Source of the DNA: an uncultured Bacteroidales bacterium
Lineage (GTDB): Bacteria; Bacteroidota; Bacteroidia; Bacteroidales; Muribaculaceae
Reading direction: 5' to 3'
Assembly (NCBI GenBank): GCA_900542185.1
Contig: UQMZ01000021.1
Location: 1 to 62,276 of the forward strand
DNA length: 62,276 nt
Position numbers and translations under genes: made by a program. The number at the start of each line of letters is the position of its first letter. Within the stretch, counting starts at the first letter, position 1. The notes beneath the pieces were generated by a model. The model had not been told where the DNA came from. It worked only from the letters and a program-made list of their open reading frames with translations, and did no database searches. Positions 28,305 to 36,908 of this stretch are shown here, one piece after another.

Positions 28305-28336
28305 TTTGCACACAAATGTCAAAGGTACTAATTTTG
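28305..28336 (+). promoter_or_regulatory. Promoter of the unassigned small RNA
   Basis: TTTG at 28305-28308 and TAATTTTG at 28329-28336 are 20 bases apart. The 200 bases upstream are very AT-rich. Transcription should begin near 28343. Confidence 0.75.
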
Positions 28337-28342
28337 CAACGT

Positions 28343-28555
28343 CGGACAAGAGCAGTCCGGCCCAATCATTGAGATTAACCTTAATACCGCGAAACCTGGG
28401 TCTTATACCATGAAAGACGGGTAACAAATATAAATGCAAACAACAGGGTAATTGATTATTATTTTGACCTTAATCTAAACGTGAAGATGACGGTGAGAAT
28501 CGTTCGATCTTTAAACGAGGGAATCAGCAGTCGCTGCTTCCCTCGGTTGCTTTTT
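28343..28555 (+). ncRNA. Unassigned small RNA of about 210 nt
   Basis: A strong promoter and a strong terminator enclose about 210 bases with no plausible reading frame; only tiny ATG runs such as MKDG and MQTTG occur. The 5' end forms a hairpin (GTCGGAC with GTCCGGC around AAGAGCA). Further in, AGATTAA (near 28372) can pair with TTAATCT (near 28471). It ends at the terminator at 28516-28555. No gene follows on this strand, so it is not a riboswitch. I cannot match it to tmRNA, SRP RNA or RNase P RNA. It explains the middle of the 28015-28725 gap. Confidence 0.6.
28516..28555 (+). terminator. Terminator of the unassigned small RNA
   Basis: CGAGGGAA (28516-28523) pairs with TTCCCTCG (28538-28545), extended inside by AGCAG/CTGCT, and TTTTT follows at 28551-28555. 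Confidence 0.85.
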
Positions 28556-28560
28556 ATACA

Positions 28561-28665
28561 GGCGGGACGGTGTCCTCACCGCCTGGGTGTCGGGAGCGTT
28601 ACTGGAGGGGCGGGGTCCCCACCGCCAACTGGAATGACGATGTGGACGTCGTCATTCCAGTCGCA
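28561..28665 (-). repeat. R2 structured repeat, copy 1, reverse orientation
   Basis: This tract contains GGCGG...CCGCC hairpins and then a 34-base palindrome at 28628-28661 whose arms are ACTGGAATGACGA and TCGTCATTCCAGT. The same parts, in the opposite orientation, make up the elements at 60770-60835 and 61940-62030. Here the arms are extended, so the central hairpin is longer than in the other copies. Confidence 0.78.
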
Positions 28666-28680
28666 GCGGGTCATAATAAT

Positions 28681-28706
28681 AATGGCCGGAACGATGTCCG
28701 GCCATT
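28681..28706. terminator. Terminator at the 3' end of the M3 peptidase gene
   Basis: AATGGCCGGA and TCCGGCCATT pair over 10 bases around ACGATG. AT-rich sequence lies on both sides. It sits 20 bases past the dcp stop codon. Confidence 0.8.
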
Positions 28707-28725
28707 ATATATTAAGGTGTTGCGA

Positions 28726-30834
28726 TTACTCGATGAAGCCGCGCAGGCGCAGCAGGGCGTTGGCGTCGGGCTCATGTCCGCGGAACTTCTTGAACAGTAT
28801 CATGGCATCCTCGGTGTCGCCGCTCTCAAGAATATTTTTCTTGAAGCTGGCTGCCGTCTTCTTGTCGAAGATGCCTTTCTGCTTGAACAGCTCCCATGCG
28901 TCGGCCTCCAGCACCTGAGCCCACAGATAGGTGTAGTAACCCGAAGCATAGCCGTCGTCGCCGAAGATATGCTTGAAGTAAGGGCTGCGGTAGCGGAAAG
29001 TAATTTCAGCCGGCATACCGATCTCCTCGGCCACCTTTGCCTCGAACGCGGCGGGATCCTTCACTTCGGGCTGCTGGCCGTACTTCATGTCGAGCAGTGC
29101 GGCGCCGGCCAGCTCTGTCGTCATGAAGCCCTGGTTGAACTTGCGGCTGTCGGTCAGCTTCTGAACCAGTGAGTAGGGAACTGCCTCGCCTGTCTTGTAA
29201 TGCTTGGCATAGCCCTTGATCACCTCTGGTTCGAACGCCCAGTGCTCGTTGATCTGCGAGCACATCTCGACATAGTCGCGGTCAACGTTCGTACCGGCCA
29301 GTCCCTTGTAGGGAGCGCGTGTCAGCATACCCTGCAGCGCGTGGCCGAACTCATGGAACGTTGTCTCCACCTCGTCGATGGTCAGCAGCGACGGCGTCGT
29401 GGCGGTGGGCTTGGTGAAGTTGCCTACATTATATACTATAGGACGGCGCGCCTCGCCGCCGGCATATACTCCTGCCGGCTGCATCTGCTCCATCCATGCG
29501 CCCTGGCGCTTGGTGTCGCGGGGGAAATAGTCGCACATCCATACGGCCACATGCTCGCCGGTCTTGGCGTCTACCACATCATATACCTGCACGTCCTCCA
29601 TATATTTGGGAGCGTCGGGCATCGGCACAAGTTTGACGCCATACAGTTTCTCGGTGGTGTCGAACAGCCCCTTCAGCACCTTGTCCACGCTGAGATAGGG
29701 ACGAAGGTCAGCCTCGTCGAAGTTATACTTCTCCTTCTTCACCTTGTCGGCATAGTAATAATAGTCCCAGGGAGCGATGGTGATGTTGTCTCCATGCTTG
29801 TCTGCGTAAGCCTGCATGTCCTTCACCTCCTCGTGCGAACGCTTCACGGCAGGCTCGAACACCTTCATCAGAAGGTCCGTTGCGTTTTCGGGCGTCTTGG
29901 CCATAACTCGCGACGTCATCATGCTTGCGAAATCCTTGAAGCCCATGATGTGGGCCTTCTCATCGCGCAGATTCACTATCTTGGAGATGACGGGCAGATT
30001 GGAGTTGTCGCCATACGAAGCCAGACTGGTGTAGCCCTTGTAGATGGCCTCGCGCAGACCGCGGTTGTCGGCATACTGCAGCACGGGCAGTCGGCTGGGA
30101 GCGTGAAGTGTGAATACCCACAGACCCTTCAGACCGCGCTTCTCGGCCTCCTCGGCGGCAACGGCCACCGACGATTCGGGCAGACCCGACAGGTCGTTCT
30201 TGTCGTAGACCACGACGGTGAACTGGTTGGTGGCGTTCAGCAGGTTGCGGTTATACTGTATGAACAGCTTGGAGAGTTCGTCGTTGACGCGCACCAGTTC
30301 CTTCTTCTTATCGGCGGGAAGAGCGGCGCCCTGCTCGGCGAACTCGCGGTAGTATTTCTCCACCAGACGCTTCTGGACCGTGGTCAGCTTCAGTTTGTCG
30401 CGGGTGTCGTATACGGCCTTGATCTTGGCAAACAGAGGCTCGGACAGGTTCACGCGGTTTGACGCGTCGTTCAGCAACGGGATCGCCTGGTCGGCCATCT
30501 CGGCGAACTCCGGAGTGTTCATCGCCTCCATGTAGTGATAGAACACCCCCTGCACGCGCTCCAGGATGGGCGACAGATTCTCGAGCGGAAGAATCACGTT
30601 GTCGAAATCGGGAGTGGCGCGGTTCACCACGATAGCGTGGATGTTGGCGTCCTGCTCCTCGATGCCCGCCTTGATAGCCGGGATGAAGTCGGCCGTCGTG
30701 ATCTTGTCGAACGGCGGAATCTTGTACTTGGTGGTGTATTCCGTCAGAAACGGATTCTGATGTTGTTCTGCCATGGTGAATGTGGCGTGGCCGGCAAGCG
30801 TCACGGCTGCCGCCAGCAGCGCTATTTTCTTCAT
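28726..30834 (-). CDS. dcp: Peptidyl-dipeptidase Dcp-like, M3 family
   Basis: The 702-residue protein starts with a signal peptide (MKKIALLAAAVTLAGHATFT), so it is likely periplasmic. The zinc site is HEFGH with H494, E495 and H498, and the DYVEMCSQINEHW stretch follows. Family members trim dipeptides from peptide C-termini (Dcp) or act as oligopeptidases (PrlC). The periplasmic location and similarity of the N-terminal region favour the Dcp type. I start at ATG 30834; the upstream in-frame extension precedes the signal peptide and is unlikely. It stands alone with its own terminator. Confidence 0.9.
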   Translation of the reverse strand: MKKIALLAAAVTLAGHATFTMAEQHQNPFLTEYTTKYKIPPFDKITTADFIPAIKAGIEEQDANIHAIVVNRATPDFDNVILPLENLSPILERVQGVFYHYMEAMNTPEFAEMADQAIPLLNDASNRVNLSEPLFAKIKAVYDTRDKLKLTTVQKRLVEKYYREFAEQGAALPADKKKELVRVNDELSKLFIQYNRNLLNATNQFTVVVYDKNDLSGLPESSVAVAAEEAEKRGLKGLWVFTLHAPSRLPVLQYADNRGLREAIYKGYTSLASYGDNSNLPVISKIVNLRDEKAHIMGFKDFASMMTSRVMAKTPENATDLLMKVFEPAVKRSHEEVKDMQAYADKHGDNITIAPWDYYYYADKVKKEKYNFDEADLRPYLSVDKVLKGLFDTTEKLYGVKLVPMPDAPKYMEDVQVYDVVDAKTGEHVAVWMCDYFPRDTKRQGAWMEQMQPAGVYAGGEARRPIVYNVGNFTKPTATTPSLLTIDEVETTFHEFGHALQGMLTRAPYKGLAGTNVDRDYVEMCSQINEHWAFEPEVIKGYAKHYKTGEAVPYSLVQKLTDSRKFNQGFMTTELAGAALLDMKYGQQPEVKDPAAFEAKVAEEIGMPAEITFRYRSPYFKHIFGDDGYASGYYTYLWAQVLEADAWELFKQKGIFDKKTAASFKKNILESGDTEDAMILFKKFRGHEPDANALLRLRGFIE

Positions 30835-30920
30835 ATATTGTTGTTTTGTTTGTTTCTTAGGGATTGTTTCCGCAAAGATAATGCTTTGAAGTTGCAAAAG
30901 CAACCCTTTTGACCCGAATT

Positions 30921-32066
30921 TTATTTAAATTCAAAAGTGGCGGTCAGAGGAAAATGGTCTGAGGTCTTGATGCGGTTCTTCTTCACATTGAGAGGACGCA
31001 AGGCGCCACGGTACATTATCTGGTCCAGGTGCAGCCAGAACAGGTGCTTGTTGTATGTGATGAGGTGTCCGAAACCCACCTCGGAATAAGCGTCCTTGAA
31101 TCCGTTGCGGGTCATGACGCGCCAGGTGTACGATTCGGGTACGTTGTTCATATCCCCGCACACCACTATCGGATCCTTGTAATCTTTCAATATCTCGCAC
31201 AGCAACTCCAGCTGACGCGCCTGTACCGAGAACGCATCCCGCATCTTGGTCAGGATAGAGTTCTTGAACTCGCGGGCACTTGCCTTAGCCGTCTCCGTGC
31301 CGCGTATGTCCGTTATCACCTCCCGCTCCTTGTCGGAGAGGCCGGGCGAATACAGGTGCATGTTTACCAACAGCAACCGGCGTCCGTCGATGTTGACTCG
31401 ATAGAAGGAATAGTATTTCAGCAGCGTTCGCCAGTCGTCGGGCAGCTTTACGCCGTTGCGCTCGGCCAGTTGTCGCGCGGGGAGGTTGTGCACCGGATAT
31501 TTGCTGAACACGCGGGTGTCTTTGCCGGCTTCGTGCGATTCATAACGGTACAGCACCGCAAACTTCTCCTTGAAATCCTGGGTCAGCCGAGGCACTTCAG
31601 ATTCTTCCCATTGCTCCATCTCCTGCAGGCAGATGATGTCAGCGCCGGAATTGAGCATGAATTCGAGGGATTCGTTATACAGTTGGTTCTGGGGGCGGTC
31701 ACTGCGTCCCGTCATCAATTTCTGATCCCAACCGTGCAGGCAGTTCCACGACAAGACACTGAACTCCGTCTTGCCGTCCGTAGGGTTGTTGGACAGTTTC
31801 AAGGGCACAGCCGACAGAATGGGGGCCGAGGCCGCTATCAGCGAGCCGATACCCAATGCGCCGGTTATCCATTTGCCGCTGACGAGCCACGCTATGGCCG
31901 TAAACGCAGTCAGCATGGCAAGATACGGCATCATCATCACCATTACTGCGGGTATGGCCGTGATGGCCGGATTGATGTGTCCGCAATATGCCGACAGTAT
32001 CGTCAGCCCGTACAGCACGAACGATGCTATACGCAGCACCATGCGGACTATCGGTTTGATAATCAT
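30921..32066 (-). CDS. Membrane-anchored endonuclease/exonuclease/phosphatase-fold protein
   Basis: The 381-residue protein has three predicted N-terminal membrane helices (about 5-25, 38-60, 62-85). An EEP domain follows, with ADIICLQEMEQW, VVCGDMNNVPESYTW and the terminal KTSDHFPL. These are the metal- and phosphate-binding residues of the DNase I-like fold. Substrates in this superfamily range from DNA to phospholipids, so I leave it unassigned. It is the last gene in an operon with two rhomboid genes, six bases after the second. Confidence 0.85.
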   Translation of the reverse strand: MIIKPIVRMVLRIASFVLYGLTILSAYCGHINPAITAIPAVMVMMMPYLAMLTAFTAIAWLVSGKWITGALGIGSLIAASAPILSAVPLKLSNNPTDGKTEFSVLSWNCLHGWDQKLMTGRSDRPQNQLYNESLEFMLNSGADIICLQEMEQWEESEVPRLTQDFKEKFAVLYRYESHEAGKDTRVFSKYPVHNLPARQLAERNGVKLPDDWRTLLKYYSFYRVNIDGRRLLLVNMHLYSPGLSDKEREVITDIRGTETAKASAREFKNSILTKMRDAFSVQARQLELLCEILKDYKDPIVVCGDMNNVPESYTWRVMTRNGFKDAYSEVGFGHLITYNKHLFWLHLDQIMYRGALRPLNVKKNRIKTSDHFPLTATFEFK

Positions 32067-32072
32067 AATCTT

Positions 32073-32918
32073 TTACTGTTTTTCGTTAAACGCGGCCGAA
32101 ACCTCGTCGAGCGTCTGTTTCTCGCGCTCGGTCAACGAATCGAATCCCGAGACACGCACTTTGTTCAGCAGCTCGTCCAGCACTTCTTCGGGCTTTCCGT
32201 CACCCTCATCTATTCTACCGGCTGCCTGTCGAGGCGGCATATTCCTGAACGCCTTCGGTTTGCGACGTCGTGGCTGACGGTCGCTGACGGATATTTTCAC
32301 CTTATCGTACAGTATCAACAACAGCGGGCTAAGCGCGCCGCCTATGTGGGCGCAATGCGCGGCGACGCCCGAGGCTCCCAACAGCGTAAGGATTACGGTA
32401 AACACGGCTATCCATTTCAGCCTCACCTCCCCTATCAGGAACAGGGGCACGTCCATATCGGGACGACGTATCGCCGCATAGACCATCACGGCAAGCGTGG
32501 CCGCCGACGAACCCATCAGGAACGACCCGCCTGCGCCGGCGTTGGCAGCCATAAGATAGAAAATGCCGCCGATTATTCCGCCGAGCAGATACAGCCTCAG
32601 CACCGATTTCGGCCCGTCGGAATCCGACAGCCAGCGGCCGAACCATACCAGCCACAGCATGTTGAACAGCAGCTGCAGCGGATTGGCCTGGGCGAACATA
32701 TACGTGACCAAAGTCCACGGCATGGTAAGGAACTGATCCATCCCTGCCGGCAACGAGAATACACGAAGCACCCACGCATCGGGCATCCCCGTCAGCGCAC
32801 TAAGGCCCATTGTCAGCCATATCAACAGCGATACGACCACATTGGCCACCACCAGCGACGCCACCGTGACGTTGCCGCCAAACATCGACACAAGGCTGTA
32901 ATGTCTGTACTTTCCCAT
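32073..32918 (-). CDS. Rhomboid family intramembrane serine protease (second of two)
   Basis: The 281-residue protein has about six membrane segments. The serine nucleophile sits in MGSSAATLAVMVYA and the catalytic histidine in AHCAHIGGALSPL. The GSSA motif differs slightly from the usual GxSG (Ala in place of Gly), which may alter activity. A C-terminal charged, likely cytoplasmic region extends from about residue 210, with Arg-rich and Glu-rich stretches. It is separated by three bases from the first rhomboid gene. Rhomboids cleave membrane-spanning substrates; the target here is unknown. Confidence 0.85.
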   Translation of the reverse strand: MGKYRHYSLVSMFGGNVTVASLVVANVVVSLLIWLTMGLSALTGMPDAWVLRVFSLPAGMDQFLTMPWTLVTYMFAQANPLQLLFNMLWLVWFGRWLSDSDGPKSVLRLYLLGGIIGGIFYLMAANAGAGGSFLMGSSAATLAVMVYAAIRRPDMDVPLFLIGEVRLKWIAVFTVILTLLGASGVAAHCAHIGGALSPLLLILYDKVKISVSDRQPRRRKPKAFRNMPPRQAAGRIDEGDGKPEEVLDELLNKVRVSGFDSLTEREKQTLDEVSAAFNEKQ

Positions 32919-32921
32919 GCG

Positions 32922-33686
32922 TCAATAGAATCCGTTGCCGTGCAACGTCCCCTTCCTGCGCCATATCAGCAGGATTATCAGACCGAACAGCATACCGCCT
33001 AAGTGAGCGAAATGCGCCACCGTTCCGCCTCCGTTCACACCGAGGAAGAACTCAAGCACGCCGTAGCCTATCACCATCCATTTCGCCTTGATGGGAATAG
33101 GTATGAAAAAGAGATACAGCGGCATGTTGGGGAACACGAATGCGAATCCCAACAGCAGACCGAAGATGGCGCCCGAGGCACCGACGGTGATATAGGAATT
33201 CTTCACCATCTCCATGTTCTGTATCAGGCTCATGTCGTGGTTGGCGATGGCGGCGTATAGAGCCTGCTCCATGTGGTCGAAGGTCAGACCGTTCAGACGG
33301 GCCAGATCGCGGATGTAGTCATGCTCCCAGGTCAGTGCCCAGACGCCTTCCTGCACCAGGGCCGCGCCCATGCCGCACACCATATAGAACATGAAGAACC
33401 GTTTCGAACCCCATGTGCGCTCCAGTATGGGTCCGAACATGAACAGCGTGAACATATTGAAGAATACGTGTATGAAGCTACGCTGGTCGTGCAGGAACAT
33501 ATAGGTGATGATCTGCGCAGGATTGAAGTCGGTGGCGCCCACATAGTGCAGGGCGCAATGCCGGTACAGTCCGTTGATAGCAAATGTGGGGAACAACGCC
33601 TCGACCACCCATATCAGCACGTTGATTATTATCAGATTCTTCGTGACAGCGGGCAGATTGAATCTATTTGTGTTAAATGCACTCAT
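32922..33686 (-). CDS. Rhomboid family intramembrane serine protease (first of two)
   Basis: The 254-residue protein has six to seven membrane segments, the active-site GASGAIFGLLLGFA and the histidine-bearing AHFAHLGGMLFG. The large loop with HVFFNMFTLFMFGPILERTWG matches the family's L1/H2 region. It looks catalytically complete. It heads the rhomboid-rhomboid-EEP operon and is divergently transcribed from HU, sharing about 260 bases of upstream DNA. Two unlike rhomboids in one operon may act as a pair or on related substrates; that is inference. Confidence 0.9.
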   Translation of the reverse strand: MSAFNTNRFNLPAVTKNLIIINVLIWVVEALFPTFAINGLYRHCALHYVGATDFNPAQIITYMFLHDQRSFIHVFFNMFTLFMFGPILERTWGSKRFFMFYMVCGMGAALVQEGVWALTWEHDYIRDLARLNGLTFDHMEQALYAAIANHDMSLIQNMEMVKNSYITVGASGAIFGLLLGFAFVFPNMPLYLFFIPIPIKAKWMVIGYGVLEFFLGVNGGGTVAHFAHLGGMLFGLIILLIWRRKGTLHGNGFY

Positions 33687-33801
33687 AATTTATAAAACTC
33701 CCGTAAAATGGCGGGATAAGGCTTATTTCTGCTATTAATAACGCAAAAAATGGCAAAAACTATGAATTCTCGGCAAAAAAGTAAAAAATAACGTTTTTTT
33801 A

Positions 33802-33832
33802 TTTGTAAATCCTTTAAATATTGCTATATTTG
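33802..33832 (+). promoter_or_regulatory. Promoter of the HU gene
   Basis: TTTG at 33802-33805 and TATATTTG at 33825-33832 are 19 bases apart, a perfect Bacteroidota pattern in AT-rich DNA. The leader to the ATG at 33946 is about 105 bases. Confidence 0.8.
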
Positions 33833-33945
33833 TGGTCAAAATCAAAAACAGGAATGATTGGTCTAAAAAACCTTATAAATCAAACCGATATTTTTGAAAC
33901 ACACTAAACATCGCACAGTATAATCAATATCAAATACACACACCA

Positions 33946-34209
33946 ATGAACAAGACAGATTTGACGAACGAGATCGCAGCCAAAGCAGGGCTGAGCAAAG
34001 CAGATGCCAAGAAGGCACTTGACGCAACACTGGAGAGCATCGCACAGGCCCTCGTCAACGAGGACAAGATTCAGCTGATCGGTTTCGGCACATTCTCCGT
34101 AGTGGCCAAGGAAGCCCGCACCGGCATCAACCCCCGCACAAAGGAGAAGATTGAAATCCCCGCCCGCAAGGTTGTGAAATTCAAACCGGCTGCTGACCTC
34201 GGAAAGTAA
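33946..34209 (+). CDS. HU family DNA-binding protein
   Basis: The 87-residue protein is a full-length HU: MNKTDLTNEIAAKAGLSKADAKKAL at the N-terminal helices, IGFGTFSV, then the DNA-binding arm ARTGINPRTKEKIEIPARKV and the C-terminal KPAADLGK. It bends and compacts DNA in the nucleoid. A strong promoter precedes it and a terminator follows directly, so it is monocistronic. Bacteroidales often carry several HU paralogues, so I give no symbol. Confidence 0.95.
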   Translation: MNKTDLTNEIAAKAGLSKADAKKALDATLESIAQALVNEDKIQLIGFGTFSVVAKEARTGINPRTKEKIEIPARKVVKFKPAADLGK

Positions 34210-34232
34210 TATCGTCCAAGGCTCCACACCAT

Positions 34233-34262
34233 AGCGAGTCCCCTCGGGGATTCGCTTTTTTC
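34233..34262 (+). terminator. Terminator of the HU gene
   Basis: GCGAGTCCCC and GGGGATTCGC pair over 10 bases with one G-U pair and loop TC, followed by TTTTTT. Confidence 0.92.
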
Positions 34263-34303
34263 GTATCCATGCGGTTTCAGCATTGCCGGTTTGCGGCATC
34301 AAA

Positions 34304-34334
34304 TTTGTTATGTGACAGAAAAGTGTTAATTTTG
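34304..34334 (+). promoter_or_regulatory. Promoter of argS
   Basis: TTTG at 34304-34307 and TAATTTTG at 34327-34334 lie 19 bases apart. The leader to ATG 34373 is about 33 bases. Confidence 0.78.
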
Positions 34335-34372
34335 CGTTCTATATATTATTATTGAATCACAGTAACAGCATA

Positions 34373-36154
34373 ATGACAATAGAGGAAGTAATATCGCAGG
34401 GAGTGGCCGGAGCTCTTCATGAGCTGTACGGACTCGACATAGATGCGGCGAGCGTATCGCCTGCACCCACCAGCAAGGACTTTGAGGGCGACCTCACGGT
34501 AGTGGTGTTCCCGTGGCTCAAGGCCTCGCACAAGGCCCCCCAGGTCACGGCCCAGGAAATAGGTCAGTGGCTGGCCGACCATGTGGAGGCAGTGGAAAGC
34601 TTCAACGTGGTGAAAGGGTTCCTGAACATCGTGGTCAGCCCCAAATGGTGGCTCTCCGTGTTCCATGGCATCAAGGCCGACCCGGACTTCGGTCTCACCA
34701 AGGCCGGTGACAATTCGGAGCTGGTGATGGTGGAATATTCAAGTCCCAACACCAACAAGCCCCTGCACTTAGGACACGTGCGCAACAACCTGTTGGGCTA
34801 TTCGCTGTCCGAGATACTGAAGGCCAACGGCTATAAGGTGATCAAGACCAACATAGTGAACGACCGGGGCATCCACATCTGCAAGTCGATGCTGGCATGG
34901 CAGAAATGGGGCGACGGCGTCACACCTGAATCGTCGGGACAGAAGGGCGACCACCTGATCGGTGACTTCTACGTACTGTTCGACAAGCACTTCAAGGAGG
35001 AAGTGAAGCAGCTGCAGGCACAGGGCATGACGGAGGACGAGGCCAAGGAGGCGTCGCCGCTGATGAAGGAGGCCCGCGAGATGCTGGTGAAGTGGGAGCA
35101 GAACGATCCCGAGGTACGCAAGCTGTGGGAAACGATGAACTCGTGGGTTTACGCCGGTTTCGACGAGACATACCGCAAGATGGGCGTGGACTTCGACAAG
35201 ATATACTATGAGTCGCAGACATACCTGGAGGGTAAGGAACTGGTGCTGAAAGGCCTGGAGGAAGGGAAGATGTACCGCAAGGAGGACGGCTCCGTATGGG
35301 CCGACCTTACGCCCGAGGGCCTGGACCACAAACTGCTGCTCCGCTCGGACGGCACGTCGGTCTACATGACCCAGGACATCGGCACCGCCAAGCTCCGTTT
35401 CCGCGACTTCCCCATCGACAGGATGGTGTACGTGGTGGGTAACGAACAGAACTATCACTTCCAGGTGCTGGCCATACTTCTGGACCGCCTCGGCTTCAAG
35501 TGGGGCAAGGACCTGAAGCACTTCAGCTACGGAATGGTCGAGCTGCCCGAAGGCAAGATGAAAAGCCGCGAGGGTACCGTGGTGGATGCCGACGACCTGA
35601 TCGCCACGATGGTGGCCGACGCCACCGAGACAGCCGCCGAGCGTCTGGCCGAGATGCCTGAGGACGAGGCCAGGGAAGTGGCACGCAAGGTCGGTCTCGG
35701 CGCGCTGAAGTATTTCCTGCTGAAAGTCGACCCCAGGAAGAACATGCTGTTCAACCCCAAGGAGTCAATCGACTTCAACGGCGACACGGGGCCCTTCATC
35801 CAGTACACCTACGCACGCATCCGCTCGGTGCTGCGCAAGGCTGCTGAATCCGGATTCGACGCCGACACCGAGGTGCTGGCCGAGCCCAACAAGAAAGAGG
35901 CCGCGCTGATACAGAAAATCGACGACTTCCGCAACGTAGTGGCCGAGGCCGGAAAGAAGTACTCCCCCGCCGTAATAGCCAAATACTGCTACGAGCTGGC
36001 CAAGGAATACAACCAGTTCTACCACGATTTCTCCATCCTGAAGGAGGAGAACGAGCCTGTGCGCAACCTGCGCCTCGAACTTTCCGCAGTCACTGCGCGA
36101 ACATTAAAGGCCGGTCTCGCCTTATTAGGTATAGAGGTGCCCGAAAGAATGTAA
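34373..36154 (+). CDS. argS: Arginyl-tRNA synthetase
   Basis: The 593-residue class I synthetase has the N-terminal tRNA-binding domain. The HIGH-type motif appears in SSPNTNKPLHLGHVRNNLLG and the KMSKS-like GKMKSREGT follows, then the anticodon-binding helical C-terminus ending LALLGIEVPERM. It charges tRNA-Arg. The start is ATG 34373; a TTG 21 bases upstream is in frame but unnecessary. Length is typical. The next gene begins 22 bases after the stop, so read-through into the Bax-inhibitor-1 gene is likely. Confidence 0.97.
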   Translation: MTIEEVISQGVAGALHELYGLDIDAASVSPAPTSKDFEGDLTVVVFPWLKASHKAPQVTAQEIGQWLADHVEAVESFNVVKGFLNIVVSPKWWLSVFHGIKADPDFGLTKAGDNSELVMVEYSSPNTNKPLHLGHVRNNLLGYSLSEILKANGYKVIKTNIVNDRGIHICKSMLAWQKWGDGVTPESSGQKGDHLIGDFYVLFDKHFKEEVKQLQAQGMTEDEAKEASPLMKEAREMLVKWEQNDPEVRKLWETMNSWVYAGFDETYRKMGVDFDKIYYESQTYLEGKELVLKGLEEGKMYRKEDGSVWADLTPEGLDHKLLLRSDGTSVYMTQDIGTAKLRFRDFPIDRMVYVVGNEQNYHFQVLAILLDRLGFKWGKDLKHFSYGMVELPEGKMKSREGTVVDADDLIATMVADATETAAERLAEMPEDEAREVARKVGLGALKYFLLKVDPRKNMLFNPKESIDFNGDTGPFIQYTYARIRSVLRKAAESGFDADTEVLAEPNKKEAALIQKIDDFRNVVAEAGKKYSPAVIAKYCYELAKEYNQFYHDFSILKEENEPVRNLRLELSAVTARTLKAGLALLGIEVPERM

Positions 36155-36176
36155 CACCCGAAACAACACCTTAACT

Positions 36177-36896
36177 ATGGAATATAATAATCAGACCACT
36201 CCTCCGTCTTTCTACGAAAGCGGAGCCGTGACACGGCAGACCAACGCCGTGATGAAGCGCGTGTATGTGCGCATGTTTATCGGACTGCTGGTTTCAGCAT
36301 TCTGTGCCCTCGGCGTGGCCTCGTCGCCCGCCGCACTCTCCTTCTTCTTCGGAAACCAGCTTGTGTTCTGGGGAATGCTCATCGCCATGCTGGTGATGGC
36401 CTTCGTGATTCCGGCACGTCTCAACAAGATGTCCACCGGAGCCGTCCTGAGCTGTTTCATCGTATATTCGGCACTGATGGGCTGCTGGCTGGCTCCTATC
36501 TTCCTGGCATATAAGCTCGGAACCATCGTCTATACGCTGTTCATCACGGCAGGCACGTTCGGTGCCATGTCGGTGTACGGATTCTTCACCAAGACCGACC
36601 TGTCAAAGATGGGATCGTATCTCATGATGGCACTGTTCGGCCTGCTTATCGCCATGGTTGTCAACATCTTCGTGGCAAGCAGCACATTCGACTGGATCAT
36701 CTCCATCGTTGGCGTATTGCTGTTCGTAGGTCTGACGGCATGGGACACACAGCAGGTGAAGCAGCTGTCGGCCATGAATCTCGATCCCGCCATGGCCGAC
36801 AAGCTCGCCACAATGGGCGCGATGAACCTCTATCTTGATTTCATAAACCTGTTCCTGTTCCTGCTCCGTATACTCGGAGGCAACAGCCGCGACTAA
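36177..36896 (+). CDS. Bax inhibitor-1/YccA family membrane protein
   Basis: The 239-residue protein has about seven membrane helices after a short N-terminal tail (about 1-30). Its late motif TFDWIISIVGVLLFVGLTAWDTQQVKQL and the ending MNLYLDFINLFLFLLRILGG are family hallmarks. Bacterial members (YccA, YetJ/BsYetJ) are inner-membrane proteins; YccA modulates FtsH and YetJ leaks calcium. No role can be assigned here. It lies between argS and a small acidic protein, all in one direction with short gaps. Confidence 0.92.
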   Translation: MEYNNQTTPPSFYESGAVTRQTNAVMKRVYVRMFIGLLVSAFCALGVASSPAALSFFFGNQLVFWGMLIAMLVMAFVIPARLNKMSTGAVLSCFIVYSALMGCWLAPIFLAYKLGTIVYTLFITAGTFGAMSVYGFFTKTDLSKMGSYLMMALFGLLIAMVVNIFVASSTFDWIISIVGVLLFVGLTAWDTQQVKQLSAMNLDPAMADKLATMGAMNLYLDFINLFLFLLRILGGNSRD

Positions 36897-36908
36897 TAAT
36901 AACGGTCT

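Noticed and set aside
28343..28555. tmRNA, SRP RNA or RNase P RNA
   Set aside because: It is too short for tmRNA or RNase P RNA, and I see neither the tag-coding region nor the SRP GGAA tetraloop domain.
28481..28918. A 145-codon plus-strand frame starting in the small-RNA region
   Set aside because: It runs through the RNA terminator, the R2 repeat, a second terminator and the end of dcp, and its residues look random.
29200..30462. A 420-codon plus-strand frame opposite the M3 peptidase
   Set aside because: The zinc site and signal peptide on the minus strand are clear; the antisense frame has no recognisable feature.
30835..30903. Longer N-terminus for the M3 peptidase
   Set aside because: It would place 23 residues before an otherwise perfect signal peptide.
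31029..33002. A 657-codon plus-strand frame across the EEP and rhomboid genes
   Set aside because: It runs antisense to two well-supported genes and crosses their junction, with a composition (many Arg, Gln and His) typical of shadow frames.
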